DNA of 64,000 bases from an uncultured Eubacteriales bacterium (GCA_900321275.1 ONVI01000016.1:1-64000); one strand, 5' to 3'. Shown: positions 32,275-42,144, counted from the first letter of the stretch. Program-made: numbers and translations. The notes: generated by a model from the sequence alone, not told the origin.

Positions 32275-33174
32275 AAAAAACACCGAGACTGTTTATTGTC
32301 ATCCCCTGCTATAACGAGCAGGAGGTTCTGCCTATCACGGCGCCGCTCTTCCTCAACAAGATCCTGAGCCTTGCCGAGGCGGGCAAGATCACCCCGGACA
32401 GCCGCGTGCTCTTCGTCAACGACGGCAGCCGCGACCGCACCTGGGACATCATCCGCATGCTCTCAAAGCAGGACGAGCACTATATCGGCATCTGCCAGAG
32501 CCGCAACCGCGGGCACCAGGCGGCCGTCCTCGCCGGACTTATGGAGGCGAAGGACATGTGCGACATCACCATCTCCATCGACTGCGACGGTCAGGACGAT
32601 ATCGACGCCATGGACAAGATGGTGGACGCCTATCTCGAAGGCTATGAGGTGGTGTACGGCGTACGCTCCAGCCGCGAGACGGACACCTTCTTCAAACGCT
32701 TCACCGCCGAGGGCTTTTACAAGTTCCTTGCCATGATGGGGGCGGAGGTGGTTTTCAACCACGCGGACTACCGCCTCATCAGCTCCCGCGTGCTTCAGGA
32801 GTTTGCCAATTATAAGGAGGTCAACCTCTACCTGCGCGGCATGGTGCCGCTGGTGGGCTTTCCTTCCACATCCGTCAGCTATTCCCGCGCCGAGCGCATC
32901 AAGCCTCTCGGTCAAGCCCCTGCGCATGATCTTCGGCCTCGGCATCTTCATTGCCTTCGTGAGCTTCCTGTTCTGCATCTGGGCGCTCATCACCGCGCTG
33001 TGCGGCAAGGCGGTCGCGGGCTGGGCCAGCATGACCTGCATCATCTGCTTTGTCAGCGGCGTGCAGCTCATCTGCCTCGGCATCATCGCCGAGTACATCG
33101 GCAAGATCTACATGGAGACCAAGCAGAGACCGCGGTATATTATCAGCGAGAGAACATGGGAAGAGAAAGAATGA
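32271..33174 (+). pseudogene. GT2 polyprenyl-phosphate glycosyltransferase (DPM1/GtrB-like), frame broken by internal deletion
   Basis: The first 213 residues are intact: FIVIPCYNEQEVLPITAPLF, VLFVNDGSRDRTWDII, GICQSRNRGHQAAVLAGLMEA, SIDCDGQDDIDAMDKMVDAYLEGYEVVYGVRSSRETDTFFKR and NHADYRLISSRVLQEF, which are classic GtrB/DPM1 motifs. After SYSRAERI (about 32900) the homologous continuation (LSVKPLRMIFGLG, two membrane helices, ISERTWEEKE, stop at 33174) is in another frame. The conserved linker usually found there (of the type AGESxYPLxKMLxFAxDGITS) is absent, so about 20 codons seem deleted. In the original frame translation would run on to 33206. It is coupled to the upstream gene. Confidence 0.85.
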
Positions 33175-33194
33175 ACCCTTGCAGTCACAGCGGC

Positions 33195-33375
33195 AAGCCG
33201 CGTTGACAGCAAGCTTTGAATGTCGCACGCTTCCCGCGGTGACTGAGAGGGCAGCTCATCGTTCTCTCAAAATCACCGAGATAGATAATTTCACAAAAGA
33301 TTATGCCCTCTCCGCCCCGGTTTGCGAACTGGGGCACCTCTCCCATAGGGAGAGGCAAGTGACTTTGTCTACAGT
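33195..33375. repeat. degraded GTCACC / GGGAGAGG hairpin-type repeat region
   Basis: Contains a stretch GCAAGCTTTGAATGTCGCAC followed by GCTTCCCGCG that recurs near 60500 (GCAAGCTTTGCATGTTGCAC...), a degraded GTGACTGAGAGGGCAGCTC copy, and GCCCTCTCC...GGAGAGGC hairpins. No gene is seen. Confidence 0.5.
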
Positions 33376-33377
33376 CT

Positions 33378-33405
33378 GAGCCCCGCGCCGAAAAGCGCGG
33401 GGCTC
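33378..33405 (+). terminator. GC-rich terminator hairpin
   Basis: GAGCCCCGCG (33378-33387) pairs exactly with CGCGGGGCTC (33396-33405), followed by GGTTTA. It may end the glycosyltransferase transcript. Confidence 0.55.
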
Positions 33406-33443
33406 GGTTTACCGGGCTCCCCGATGGGGGAGTATTCTGATAT

Positions 33444-33597
33444 TAAGTTTCAATAGAAAGTAGACAAAGATTTGCGAGACAGAATTGTGCCAGACACGGC
33501 GAAGCCCGCAGAGCATAATGGAGATATATGGTCAAGGGCTTCAACGCAGTATGGCGCAATTCTGGCGCAAAGATTGTCTTGTTTTTATTGAAAGTTA
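33444..33597. repeat. 154-bp palindromic element with long terminal inverted repeats
   Basis: TAAGTTTCAATAGAAAGTAG.. and ..CTTGTTTTTATTGAAAGTTA are imperfect complements over about 45 bases, continuing as ATTGTGCC/GGCGCAAT and GAAGCCC/GGGCTTC towards the centre. It lacks the ACAAA core of its neighbour. It is MITE-like and joins the next element directly at the TA of 33596-33597. Confidence 0.6.
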
Positions 33598-33762
33598 GGG
33601 AAGCGCTGATTAAATCGGAGTGTGTGGATTGGCGAGTGGATTTTTTGCCTGACGAAGCCTGAAAAGCGACGGAATACTTTGTGTATTTCGAGCTTTTCAG
33701 GCAAAGCGAGGAGGAAAATCCGCCGTCAAGACGTGCGCGGCGATTTATTCAGCGTTTCCTTA
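33596..33762. repeat. 167-bp imperfect palindrome with ACAAA apical loop (element B)
   Basis: Ends TAGGGAAGCGCTGATTAAAT and its near-complement (ATTTATTCAGCGTTTCCTTA). The exact centre reads GAATAC-TTTGT-GTATTTC (core at 33675-33685, minus orientation of TACACAAAGTA). It has the same length and centre as element A. Confidence 0.7.
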
Positions 33763-33827
33763 GTATAACATGAGGGAAGCGCGACATTCCACGCTCTCAC
33801 GCCGTTTACGGCGATAACCGGGAGGAC

Positions 33828-35018
33828 TTATCTGTTGTTGTACTTCTCGATGGCGATTTTGAGAATGTCGATGGCGCGGGCAATGTCGGGGGCGTTGATG
33901 GTGTAAGCCAGACGCACCTCGTTGACGCCGCGGCCGGGGGTGGCATAGAACGGCTCCCCGCAGGCGAAAAGGATGGTCTCGCCGTTGTCGTTGAAATCAT
34001 TCAGGAGCCACGTCTGGAACTTGTCCGCGTCATCCACGGGCAGGGCGCACATGACGTAGAAGGCACCCTTGGGCATGCGGCAGATCACGCCGGGGATCTC
34101 CTGGAGCTTGCGCACCATGGTGTCGCGTCTCAGGCGGTACTCGTCGCGCACCGCGTCAAAGTAGGAGGGGTCCATGCCGTAAAGCGCGGCGGCGGCGATC
34201 TGATCCACGGTCGCGGAGGCCAGGCGGCACTGGCACCACTTCATCGCCTCGGACATGAACTGCCTGTTCTTGGAGATCACACAGCCCACGCGCGCGCCGC
34301 AGGCGGAGAAACGCTTGGAAACAGAGTCGATGACGACGACGTTTTCCTCATAACCGGGGTACTGCAGGGCGCTTAAAAGCGGTTCGCCCGCGTAGACGAA
34401 CTCACGGTAGACCTCATCGCAGATGAGGAAAAGGTCATGCTTCTTCGCAATATCCAGCATGAGCTTGAGCTGATCCGGCGTCAGGATGGAGCCGGTGGGG
34501 TTGCCGGGATTGGTGACGAAGATCGCGCGGGTGTTCTCGTTGATGCAGGCCTCGACCCGGGCGCGGTCAGCGTAGAAGTAGCCCTCCTCCACATTGGTCG
34601 GGATGGGACGGATCTTTGCCCCGGCAAGGGTGACGGAGGTGGCGTAGTTGGGATAGAAGGGCTCGGGAATGATGACCTCGTCCCCGTCGTCCAGAATGGT
34701 GGCGAAGACCATCTGCAAAGCCTCGCTGCCGCCGCTGGTGGCCAGAATCTCTTCGCGGGTCAGCTCGACGCCGATGCGCTTATAGTAGCCGCGCACCGCG
34801 TCCAGATAGACGGGCATGCCGCCGGAGGGCGCATAAGAGACAACCTTGTCCGCATAATCTCTGAGCGCCTGAAAGAAGGGTGCGGGGGTCTCCACGTCCG
34901 GCTGGCCGATGTTCAAATGATAGATTTTGATGCCGCGCTCCTTGACCTTATCCGCGTAGGGATTGAATTTGCGCATCGGGGAGAGGCCGCAGCGCTGCAT
35001 TTTGGATGAAAGTTTCAT
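33828..35018 (-). CDS. PLP-dependent aminotransferase, class I/II (AspC-like)
   Basis: A 396-residue fold-type I aminotransferase. Motifs: YHLNIGQPDVETPAPFF, YAPSGGMPVYLDAV (family I-gamma style), ATSGGSEALQMVFATILDDGDEVIIPEPFYPNY, FVTNPGNPTGSILT, LICDEVYREFVYAG, the PLP lysine in DSVSKRFSACGARVGCVISK, and the substrate-carboxylate Arg in GVNEVRLAYTIN. Substrate specificity (aspartate or aromatic/branched) cannot be read. An oddity is the Cys in SACGARVG. It is monocistronic, followed by the palindromic pair at 33444-33762. Confidence 0.92.
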   Translation of the reverse strand: MKLSSKMQRCGLSPMRKFNPYADKVKERGIKIYHLNIGQPDVETPAPFFQALRDYADKVVSYAPSGGMPVYLDAVRGYYKRIGVELTREEILATSGGSEALQMVFATILDDGDEVIIPEPFYPNYATSVTLAGAKIRPIPTNVEEGYFYADRARVEACINENTRAIFVTNPGNPTGSILTPDQLKLMLDIAKKHDLFLICDEVYREFVYAGEPLLSALQYPGYEENVVVIDSVSKRFSACGARVGCVISKNRQFMSEAMKWCQCRLASATVDQIAAAALYGMDPSYFDAVRDEYRLRRDTMVRKLQEIPGVICRMPKGAFYVMCALPVDDADKFQTWLLNDFNDNGETILFACGEPFYATPGRGVNEVRLAYTINAPDIARAIDILKIAIEKYNNR

Positions 35019-35145
35019 AATCGTGCCCCCTTGAATAGATACTGCATTCTATCATTTACGGTGTAATTATGCAAGATGCGCGGAGAAAAAATCATAGGGA
35101 CGGCGATGACTCCCTCAGTCACCGGCGCGCGCCCTGACGCGCCAC

Positions 35146-35174
35146 TTGCCGTCGGGGGGCGGATTTGGTAAAAT
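35146..35174 (+). promoter_or_regulatory. promoter of addBA
   Basis: -35 TTGCCG (35146-35151) and -10 TAAAAT (35169-35174), 17-base spacer, about 30 bases before the addB ATG. Confidence 0.6.
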
Positions 35175-35206
35175 GGGACAACGACATTGAAAAAGGTTGG
35201 GATACC

Positions 35207-38200
35207 ATGCTGAGGTTTCTGATCGGAAAAGCGGGCGCGGGGAAGACCGCCGCCGTCATCCGGGAGATCAAAGAGAATATGGAGCGCGGGATCGGCGGAA
35301 ATATCCTGCTGGTGCCGGAGCAGTACAGCCACGAGGCCGAGCGGGAGCTCTGCCGCGTGTGCGGGGATCGGCTGTCCCTGTATGCGGAGGTGCTGAGCTT
35401 TACGGGACTTTCGAGACGCGTAGAGGCAAAGCGCGGCGGGACGGCGGCGCCCTGGCTCGATCAGGGCGGGCGGATGCTGTGCATGGCGCTGGCCCTGCAG
35501 GGTGTGGGGCCGAGGCTCAAGGTTTACTCTGCGGCGCAGCGCAGGGCCGAATTACAGGCAATGCTCCTGCAGGCGGTGGATGAGCTGAAAACCGCGCGCA
35601 TTGACGCCGAACAGCTCCTTCAGGCCGCCGCCGAATGCCCGGAAGGACTGGGCGATAAGCTCACAGACCTGGCGCTGGTGCTGGAGGCCTACGAGGGCGT
35701 GGTCGCAAACGGCCGCGCCGACCCCGCCGACCGGCTGACCATGCTGGCGGAGGCCATCGACGCGGGTGGGCTTGAACGCGGAACGAAGGTCTGGGTCGAC
35801 GGCTTTATCGACTTTACCCGGCAGGAGCAGGAGGTGCTGTGCGCCATGCTGCGGCAGGGGATCGAGCTTACCGTCTGCCTGACGCTGGACGATTTGTATG
35901 GGGAAAACGAGATCTTTGCGCTCTCGCGCAGAGCGGCCCGCGCGCTGTCCGACGCGGCGGAGGAGCTGGGGCAAAACGTGACCGTCACAAAGCTTGAGAC
36001 GGAGAGCGGGAACAGGGCGCTGCGCTTCTTCACGGAGCATCTGTTTGATTACACGGACGCAGCCTTCGACGGCGAAGCGCCCATCCGCCTGGTGCGGGCG
36101 CAGAGCATGAGCGCCGAGTGCGAGCAGGCGGCGGCGATGTGCCTGGCGCTGACGCGGGATCGCGGCTGCCGCTGGCGGGATATTGCGATCGTCGCCCGCG
36201 GCTTCGACGACTACCGGGGGACGCTGGAGAGCGTGTTCCGCCACTATGGAGTGCCGCTGTTTACGGCGGCGCGCTCCGATCTCATGGCCAAGCCCCTGCC
36301 CGCGATGATCGCCTGCGCGTATGAGATCATGCAGGGCGGCTGGGCGCTGGACGATATGGTGAGTTATCTGCGCACGGGGCTGGCCGGGCTGAGCGAGCGT
36401 GAGTGCGACGAGCTGGAGAGCTATCTTTTCAAATGGCAGCTTCGCGGCAGCGCCTGGACGCGGCGCGGCGACTGGCGGCAGCATCCGGACGGCTACGGCG
36501 GGGAATATACGCCGGAGGTTGAGGAAAAGCTTGCGCGCATCAATGCCCTGCGCCGGAGAGTTGCGGGGCCGCTCAAAGCCTTCGAGAAGGCGGCAAAGGA
36601 GGCGGAGACCGCGACGGGGCAGGCGAAGGCCCTCGCGGGGCTTTTCGCCGCTTTGCGCCTGCCGGAGACCCTAAGCCGCCGGGCGGAGGAATTGCAGGCT
36701 TTGGGCCGCGAGAAGAGCGCCGCTGAGTACCGCCAGCTCTGGGAGCTCGTGATCGGCGCGCTGGAGCAGTGCGACAGCATCCTCGGCGACTCCGTGACGG
36801 ACGCTGAGCGCTTCGGGCGTCTCTTTACCCTGATGCTGTCCAAATACGACATCGGCACCATCCCCGTCTCCCTCGACAGGGTGACGGCCGGGGACTTTGA
36901 CCGCAACCGCCGCCGGGATATCAGACACCTCATCGTCCTCGGCACGTCGGACGAGCGCCTGCCGAGGGCGGAGGAGAGCGGCGGCATCTTCTCCCTGGAC
37001 GAGCGGCAGCGCCTTCTGGAGCTGGATATCGAGCTCGGCCCCGGCGGGGACAGCGAGCTCTGGAGGGAGTTTGCCCTGATCTACTACACGCTGACCTTGC
37101 CGTCGGAGAGCCTGAGCATGCTCTGCCCCATGACGGGTGCGGACGGGGCGGAGCTGCGCCCGTCCATCGTCTTTCGCCGGGCGCAGGCGCTTTTCGACAT
37201 CGCGCCGGAGACCGCAGATCTCGTCGACGCGCGCATGTCAGCGCCCGCCCCGGCCCTGGGTCTCGCGGCACAGGCCATCCACGGCGGGGACGGTCGGGAG
37301 CAGGCGGCGGCGGAATACTTCGCGGAGAACGACCCCGCGCGTTCCGCCTCTCTGAAAGCGGCGGCGGAGCTGACGCGCGGCAGCCTCTCGCGCGAGGGGG
37401 TCGCGCGTCTGTACGGGAAGAAGCTGCGCCTGAGCGCGTCAAGGGTGGAAAAGTTTGCCTCCTGCCGCTTCGCCTACTTCTGCCAGTACGGACTGAAGGC
37501 AAAGCCTCACCAGCCCGCGGGCTTCCAGCCGCCGGAGATGGGTACCTTCATGCACTATATCCTCGAAAACGTGGCCCGCGAGGTCGGGACGCGCGGCGGC
37601 TTCCGTGCGGTTTCGGACGAGCAGCTGCGTGCGCTCACGGACGAGTATGTGGAAATCTATGTCCATGAGGAGCTCAACGATTTTCAGGAGAAGTCGAGCC
37701 GCTTTGTCTACCTCTTCAAGCGCCTGCGGGACAATGTGTGGCGGGTGGTGAAGGACATGGCGGACGAGCTGAGGCTTTCGGATTTCGCGCCGCTGGACTT
37801 CGAGCTGGATTTCTCCAAAGCGGAGGATATCCCGCCCATTGAGCTGGGCGAGGGCACGGAGGCTCTGTCCCTCATCGGCGTGGCCGACCGCGTGGACGGC
37901 TGGCTGCACGACGGAAAGCTCTGGCTGCGTGTGGTAGACTACAAGACCGGACACAAGGAATTTTCGCTTTCCGAGGTTCTGAACGGGATGAACCTGCAAA
38001 TGCTGCTGTATCTCTTCACCCTCGCGGACGGGGGGCAGAACCGGTACGGCCATGAGATCGTCCCCGCCGGGGTCATGTATATCCCGGCAAGGACGCCCAT
38101 GCTCTCCGCCGAGGGACGCATGACGGAGGAAGAGCTGACCGCCGCGCGGGGGAAAGAGCTCAAACGCAGCGGCCTGCTGCTGGACGATCCCGCCATGCAG

Positions 38201-38536
38201 GAGGCCTGGGAGCACGGGAACGAGAAGCGCTATATTCCAATCAAATTCCGATACAACAAGCCGACGGCGGACACGCTGGCAAGCGCCGAGCGGCTGGGAC
38301 TGCTGGACCGGCATATCCGAAAGCAGCTGCGCAGCATGGCAAAGGAGCTGCGCGCCGGGAGCATCGCCGCCGATCCCTTTTACCGCAGCCAGACAGACAA
38401 CGCCTGTCTGCACTGTGACTATGCCGACGCCTGCTGCTTCGTGGAGGGGCGCGGCGGGGAAAAGAGCCGCTATATGCCCAGGTACAGCCCGGAGGAGGTC
38501 TGGGCGCTGATGGAGGAGGGAGAGAGCCATGGCTGA
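35207..38536 (+). CDS. addB: ATP-dependent helicase/nuclease subunit AddB
   Basis: A 1109-residue subunit of the AddAB double-strand-break resection complex, which makes 3' ends for RecA. It begins LRFLIGKAGAGKTAAVIREI (Walker A GKAGAGKT, about residues 6-13). The C-terminal nuclease domain has DRVDGWLHDGKLWLRVVDYKTGHKEF (Asp and Lys of the D-YK motif, about residues 900-925). The Fe-S clasp is visible as SRVEKFASCRFAYFCQYGL upstream and CLHCDYADACCF near the end, giving the cysteines that hold a 4Fe-4S cluster. ATG 35207 begins exactly at the domain. It overlaps addA by 8 bases. Confidence 0.95.
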   Translation: MLRFLIGKAGAGKTAAVIREIKENMERGIGGNILLVPEQYSHEAERELCRVCGDRLSLYAEVLSFTGLSRRVEAKRGGTAAPWLDQGGRMLCMALALQGVGPRLKVYSAAQRRAELQAMLLQAVDELKTARIDAEQLLQAAAECPEGLGDKLTDLALVLEAYEGVVANGRADPADRLTMLAEAIDAGGLERGTKVWVDGFIDFTRQEQEVLCAMLRQGIELTVCLTLDDLYGENEIFALSRRAARALSDAAEELGQNVTVTKLETESGNRALRFFTEHLFDYTDAAFDGEAPIRLVRAQSMSAECEQAAAMCLALTRDRGCRWRDIAIVARGFDDYRGTLESVFRHYGVPLFTAARSDLMAKPLPAMIACAYEIMQGGWALDDMVSYLRTGLAGLSERECDELESYLFKWQLRGSAWTRRGDWRQHPDGYGGEYTPEVEEKLARINALRRRVAGPLKAFEKAAKEAETATGQAKALAGLFAALRLPETLSRRAEELQALGREKSAAEYRQLWELVIGALEQCDSILGDSVTDAERFGRLFTLMLSKYDIGTIPVSLDRVTAGDFDRNRRRDIRHLIVLGTSDERLPRAEESGGIFSLDERQRLLELDIELGPGGDSELWREFALIYYTLTLPSESLSMLCPMTGADGAELRPSIVFRRAQALFDIAPETADLVDARMSAPAPALGLAAQAIHGGDGREQAAAEYFAENDPARSASLKAAAELTRGSLSREGVARLYGKKLRLSASRVEKFASCRFAYFCQYGLKAKPHQPAGFQPPEMGTFMHYILENVAREVGTRGGFRAVSDEQLRALTDEYVEIYVHEELNDFQEKSSRFVYLFKRLRDNVWRVVKDMADELRLSDFAPLDFELDFSKAEDIPPIELGEGTEALSLIGVADRVDGWLHDGKLWLRVVDYKTGHKEFSLSEVLNGMNLQMLLYLFTLADGGQNRYGHEIVPAGVMYIPARTPMLSAEGRMTEEELTAARGKELKRSGLLLDDPAMQEAWEHGNEKRYIPIKFRYNKPTADTLASAERLGLLDRHIRKQLRSMAKELRAGSIAADPFYRSQTDNACLHCDYADACCFVEGRGGEKSRYMPRYSPEEVWALMEEGESHG

Positions 38537-41500
38537 ATTCAAGCCCACCGCGTCGCAGCGGGAAGCGATTGAAACGCGCGGCTGTCCGGTACTGGTGTCC
38601 GCCGGAGCAGGCAGCGGCAAGACCAAGGTGCTGACCGAGCGGCTGATGGCATACATCACCGATCCCGATGCGCCCGCAGACGTGGACAGCTTTCTCATCA
38701 TCACCTTTACCCGCGCCGCCGCGGGGGAGCTGCGCGGCAGGATCATGGAAGAGCTGTCGCGCCGCCTCGCGGACGATCCCCACAATGCCCGCCTGCGCCG
38801 CCAGAACGCTTTGATCCGCCGTGCGCAGATCGGCACCATCCACAGCTTCTGCGCGGATCTCCTGCGGGAAAACTGTCAGGCGGCGGGGTTGACGCCGGAC
38901 TTCAAGATCCTCGACGAGGAGCGGGCCGATTCCATGAAGGCCGCCTGCCTCGACCGGGTGCTGGAAAACTGCTACGACGGGATTGAGGACAATCCGGATT
39001 TTCGCCTTCTCGCCGATACCGTGGGCGAGGGACGCGACGACAAAGCCCTCGCAGATCTGGTTCTGGAGCTTCACAGCAAGATGCAGTGCCATGCCTTCCC
39101 GGAGGCCTGGGCGGAGGAACAGACAGACCTGCTTTCAAAGCCCGCCGCCGACGCGGGCCAGACCCCCTGGGGGAAAGAGCTGCTTGAATGGGCGGCGGGA
39201 CTTGCCGATTATTGGAGCGCGGAGATGGATCGGCTGCTGGAACGTATGAAGGCGGAGCCGAAAATCTTTTCCGTGTACGGCGATAATTTTGCGCTGATCG
39301 GCGAGAAGCTCCGGGAGCTGTCGCGCTGCCTGAAGCTGGGCTGGGATAAAGCGCGGGAGAATCTGCCGCTTGATGTGCCGCGGCTGCCGTCACTGACAAA
39401 ATCCCCGGACAAGGAGCTTTCCGAATACCTGAAAAAGCGGCGGACGGCCTGCCTCGACTGCTTCAAGGACATGGCGAAGGTTTTTGCCCTGCCGTCGGAG
39501 GCGGTGTTGGAGGATATGCGCGGCACAGCCCCCGCAATGCGGGAGCTGCTGCGTCTGACGCTTGCTTTCGATAAAGCCTACGCCCGCGACAAGCAGAGCC
39601 GGGGGCTGGTGGATTACGCCGATCTGGAGCACCGGGCGGCGGAGCTGCTGATCGAAAAGGACGGCTCGCCCACGGAGCTCGCGCGGCGGCTGTCCCGGCG
39701 CTATACCGAGGTGATGGTGGACGAGTACCAGGACGTGAGTCTCGTGCAGGACGCGATCTTCACTGCCGTCTCCGACGGGGGAAAGCGCCTGTTTCTGGTG
39801 GGCGACGTGAAGCAGTCCATCTACCGCTTCCGCCTGGCTGACCCCGCTATCTTCAACACAAAATACAGGGCATACGCGCAAACCGCTTCCGGGGCGGCAC
39901 GAATCCTGCTGCGGGAGAATTTCCGTTCCCGGCGGGAGGTGCTGGACGCCGCCAACGCCGTGTTCTCCTGCTGCATGTCCGAGACGCTGGGCGATGTGGA
40001 CTACGACGAGGACGCCATGCTCGTCCACGGCGCCGGGTATTACGAGGGAGCGGTTCCGAAGCCGGAGCTGCTGCTGTATGAGCTGCCTGCGGGTGAGGGA
40101 GAGGAGAGCCCCGACAAGACCGCGCTGGAGGCTGCGTTTACGGCAAGGCAGATCAAGGCGCTGGTGCAGTCCGGCGCTTTGGTCACGGACGGCAGGGGGA
40201 CGCGGCCGATGGACTACGGCGACGTGGCGATCCTGCTGCGCTCCCCAAACCGGACGGGCGGTGTGTACCGGCAGGCCCTGCTGGACGCGGGCGTCCCGGT
40301 CGGCAGCGCCCAGGGCAGCGGCTTCTTTACCGCACCGGAGATCTCGCTGCTGCTGGCGATGCTCTCGGTGATGGACAACCCCCACAAGGACATCCCGCTG
40401 ATCGCGGTGCTGCGTTCGGCGGCCTTCGGGTTTACGCCGGATGAGCTTTCGTATATTCGCGCCGCCGATAAGAACGCGGACTTCTATACCGCGCTGGAAA
40501 AGGCAGGGGAGAGCGACGAAAAATGCCGCGCCTTTCTCGCGCGTCTCGCGTCCTTACGGGCGGAGGCGGCGGATCTGAGCGCGGCGGAGACGGTCTGGCG
40601 CGTGATGGAGGAGCTGGATCTGCCGGCGCTGTGCTCCGCCATGGACGACGGGGCGCGGCGGCGGGAAAATCTGATGGCGCTGGTCGAGCTCTCGGAGGGC
40701 TTTGAGAGTACCGGCTACCGCGGGCTGCACCGCTTCTCGCTCTGGCTCCAGGCGCTCGCATCAAAGGGACAGGAGCCCAATACCGGCGTCACGGGCAGGG
40801 CGGTGCAGATCGTGTCGATCCACCGCTCAAAGGGCCTGGAATATCCGGTGGTCTTCCTGTGCGACGCGGCCAGACGCTTCAATACCCAGGACAGCCGCGG
40901 CACGGTGCTGGTGCATCCCGTTTTGGGACTCGGCCCGCGGGTGGTGGATCTGGAAAACAGGGTGCGCTATCCCTCGCTTGCCCGCCTCGCCATCGCCAAA
41001 CGCCAGGCGCGGGAGGATCTGAGCGAGGAAATGCGGCTTCTGTATGTCGCGCTCACACGGGCGAAGGAGCGGCTGTTTGTTGTTGCCTCCTGCAAGGATG
41101 CGGAGAAGGCGATCGAAAAGGCCGCCGCCATGGCGCAGCCCCCTGTCGCGCCGGAGACGCTGACGTCAGCGTCGAGCTTCCTCCCCTGGCTGCTGTGCGC
41201 GTGCATCGCCGACGGGGAAGAGCATTTCAAAGTCCGTGTCTGCCGGGATGGGGAAGAGAACCTCATTACAGCGGAAGCGGTGCGCGAGGCTGCCCCTGCC
41301 GATCCGGAGGCGCTCTCGGAGCTGCGGCGCAGACTGCGCTTTGCCTATCCCCATCAGGCTGCGGTGGAGCTGCCTTCCAAGGTCACGGCAACGGAGCTCA
41401 AGGGCCGCTACGAAAAGGACGGGGACGCGGAGGAACTGCTGAAGCCGAAGAGCTACAGCTTCCGGATGCCGACTCTCGGCGAGGGGGAGCGGAGCCTTAC

Positions 41501-42011
41501 CGCGACGGAACGCGGTGTGGCGACGCACCTGGTATTGCAGTATATGGATTTTTCCAAAGCGGGAAGCCGCGAGGGGATCAGGAGCGAGATCCAGCGCCTG
41601 AAGGCAGCGCGCTATCTCTCCGCAAGGGAGGCGGAGGCCGTGAACGTCAGCGCCGTCGAGCGGCTGTTTCATTCGGAGCTCGGCCGTCGGATGCTGGCGG
41701 CAAAGGAGCCGCTGCGGGAGTTTCGCTTCTCCCTGCTGCTGGACGCGGACAGGCTCTACCCCGGCACGACGGGAGAACAGCTCCTTTTGCAGGGCGTGGT
41801 GGACTGCTGTCTGGAAGAGGACGGGCAGCTTGTCATCATCGATTACAAGACGGACAATGTCCGCACCGAGGAAGAAATTTCCATGCGTGCTGAACTCTAT
41901 CGCGGGCAGCTTGCGGCCTATGCCGAGGCGCTGGGGCGCATCTTCCAAAAGCCGGTGAAGGAGGGCGTGCTGTACTTCCTCGGGCCGGGAAGAGAGGTCA
42001 GGGTGATATAA
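38529..42011 (+). CDS. addA: ATP-dependent helicase/nuclease subunit AddA
   Basis: A 1160-residue UvrD-like helicase with a C-terminal nuclease. Helicase motifs in order: KPTASQREAIETRGCPVLVSAGAGSGKTKVLTERL (I), FLIITFTRAAAGELRGRI (Ia), IGTIHSFCADLLRENC, EVMVDEYQDVSLVQDAIF (II), LFLVGDVKQSIYRFRLADP (III), VQIVSIHRSKGLEYPVVFLCDAAR (V) and LLYVALTRAKERLFVVAS (VI). The nuclease motif is LVIIDYKTDNVRTEEE near residue 1105. Both subunits carry intact nuclease motifs, the usual AddAB arrangement. No Chi-like site can be inferred. Confidence 0.96.
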   Translation: MAEFKPTASQREAIETRGCPVLVSAGAGSGKTKVLTERLMAYITDPDAPADVDSFLIITFTRAAAGELRGRIMEELSRRLADDPHNARLRRQNALIRRAQIGTIHSFCADLLRENCQAAGLTPDFKILDEERADSMKAACLDRVLENCYDGIEDNPDFRLLADTVGEGRDDKALADLVLELHSKMQCHAFPEAWAEEQTDLLSKPAADAGQTPWGKELLEWAAGLADYWSAEMDRLLERMKAEPKIFSVYGDNFALIGEKLRELSRCLKLGWDKARENLPLDVPRLPSLTKSPDKELSEYLKKRRTACLDCFKDMAKVFALPSEAVLEDMRGTAPAMRELLRLTLAFDKAYARDKQSRGLVDYADLEHRAAELLIEKDGSPTELARRLSRRYTEVMVDEYQDVSLVQDAIFTAVSDGGKRLFLVGDVKQSIYRFRLADPAIFNTKYRAYAQTASGAARILLRENFRSRREVLDAANAVFSCCMSETLGDVDYDEDAMLVHGAGYYEGAVPKPELLLYELPAGEGEESPDKTALEAAFTARQIKALVQSGALVTDGRGTRPMDYGDVAILLRSPNRTGGVYRQALLDAGVPVGSAQGSGFFTAPEISLLLAMLSVMDNPHKDIPLIAVLRSAAFGFTPDELSYIRAADKNADFYTALEKAGESDEKCRAFLARLASLRAEAADLSAAETVWRVMEELDLPALCSAMDDGARRRENLMALVELSEGFESTGYRGLHRFSLWLQALASKGQEPNTGVTGRAVQIVSIHRSKGLEYPVVFLCDAARRFNTQDSRGTVLVHPVLGLGPRVVDLENRVRYPSLARLAIAKRQAREDLSEEMRLLYVALTRAKERLFVVASCKDAEKAIEKAAAMAQPPVAPETLTSASSFLPWLLCACIADGEEHFKVRVCRDGEENLITAEAVREAAPADPEALSELRRRLRFAYPHQAAVELPSKVTATELKGRYEKDGDAEELLKPKSYSFRMPTLGEGERSLTATERGVATHLVLQYMDFSKAGSREGIRSEIQRLKAARYLSAREAEAVNVSAVERLFHSELGRRMLAAKEPLREFRFSLLLDADRLYPGTTGEQLLLQGVVDCCLEEDGQLVIIDYKTDNVRTEEEISMRAELYRGQLAAYAEALGRIFQKPVKEGVLYFLGPGREVRVI

Positions 42012-42088
42012 TACGTCATGCCGGGCCAGTGCTGCGATACCGGCCCGGCATGCCGGGGCGGACCGAATAGCTGCCACGGAAGTAAAAA

Positions 42089-42114
42089 ATCCTTCTCTGC
42101 GCTCAGAATGACAC
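42089..42114. repeat. half copy of the dispersed GAATCC..TCAGAATGAC repeat
   Basis: ATCCTTCTCTGCGCTCAGAA followed by TGACAC matches the right arm of the copy at 29004. It follows addA in the convergent gap, after a GC-rich hairpin (ATGCCGGGCC, 42019-42052). Confidence 0.5.
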
Positions 42115-42144
42115 AAATTTGCGCGCAGAGAAGAACGTACATAA

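Noticed and set aside
33828..34000. Frame-broken or truncated aminotransferase C-terminus next to the repeats
   Set aside because: On reading through, the gene is complete (396 residues, all PLP motifs); the repeats start after its stop.
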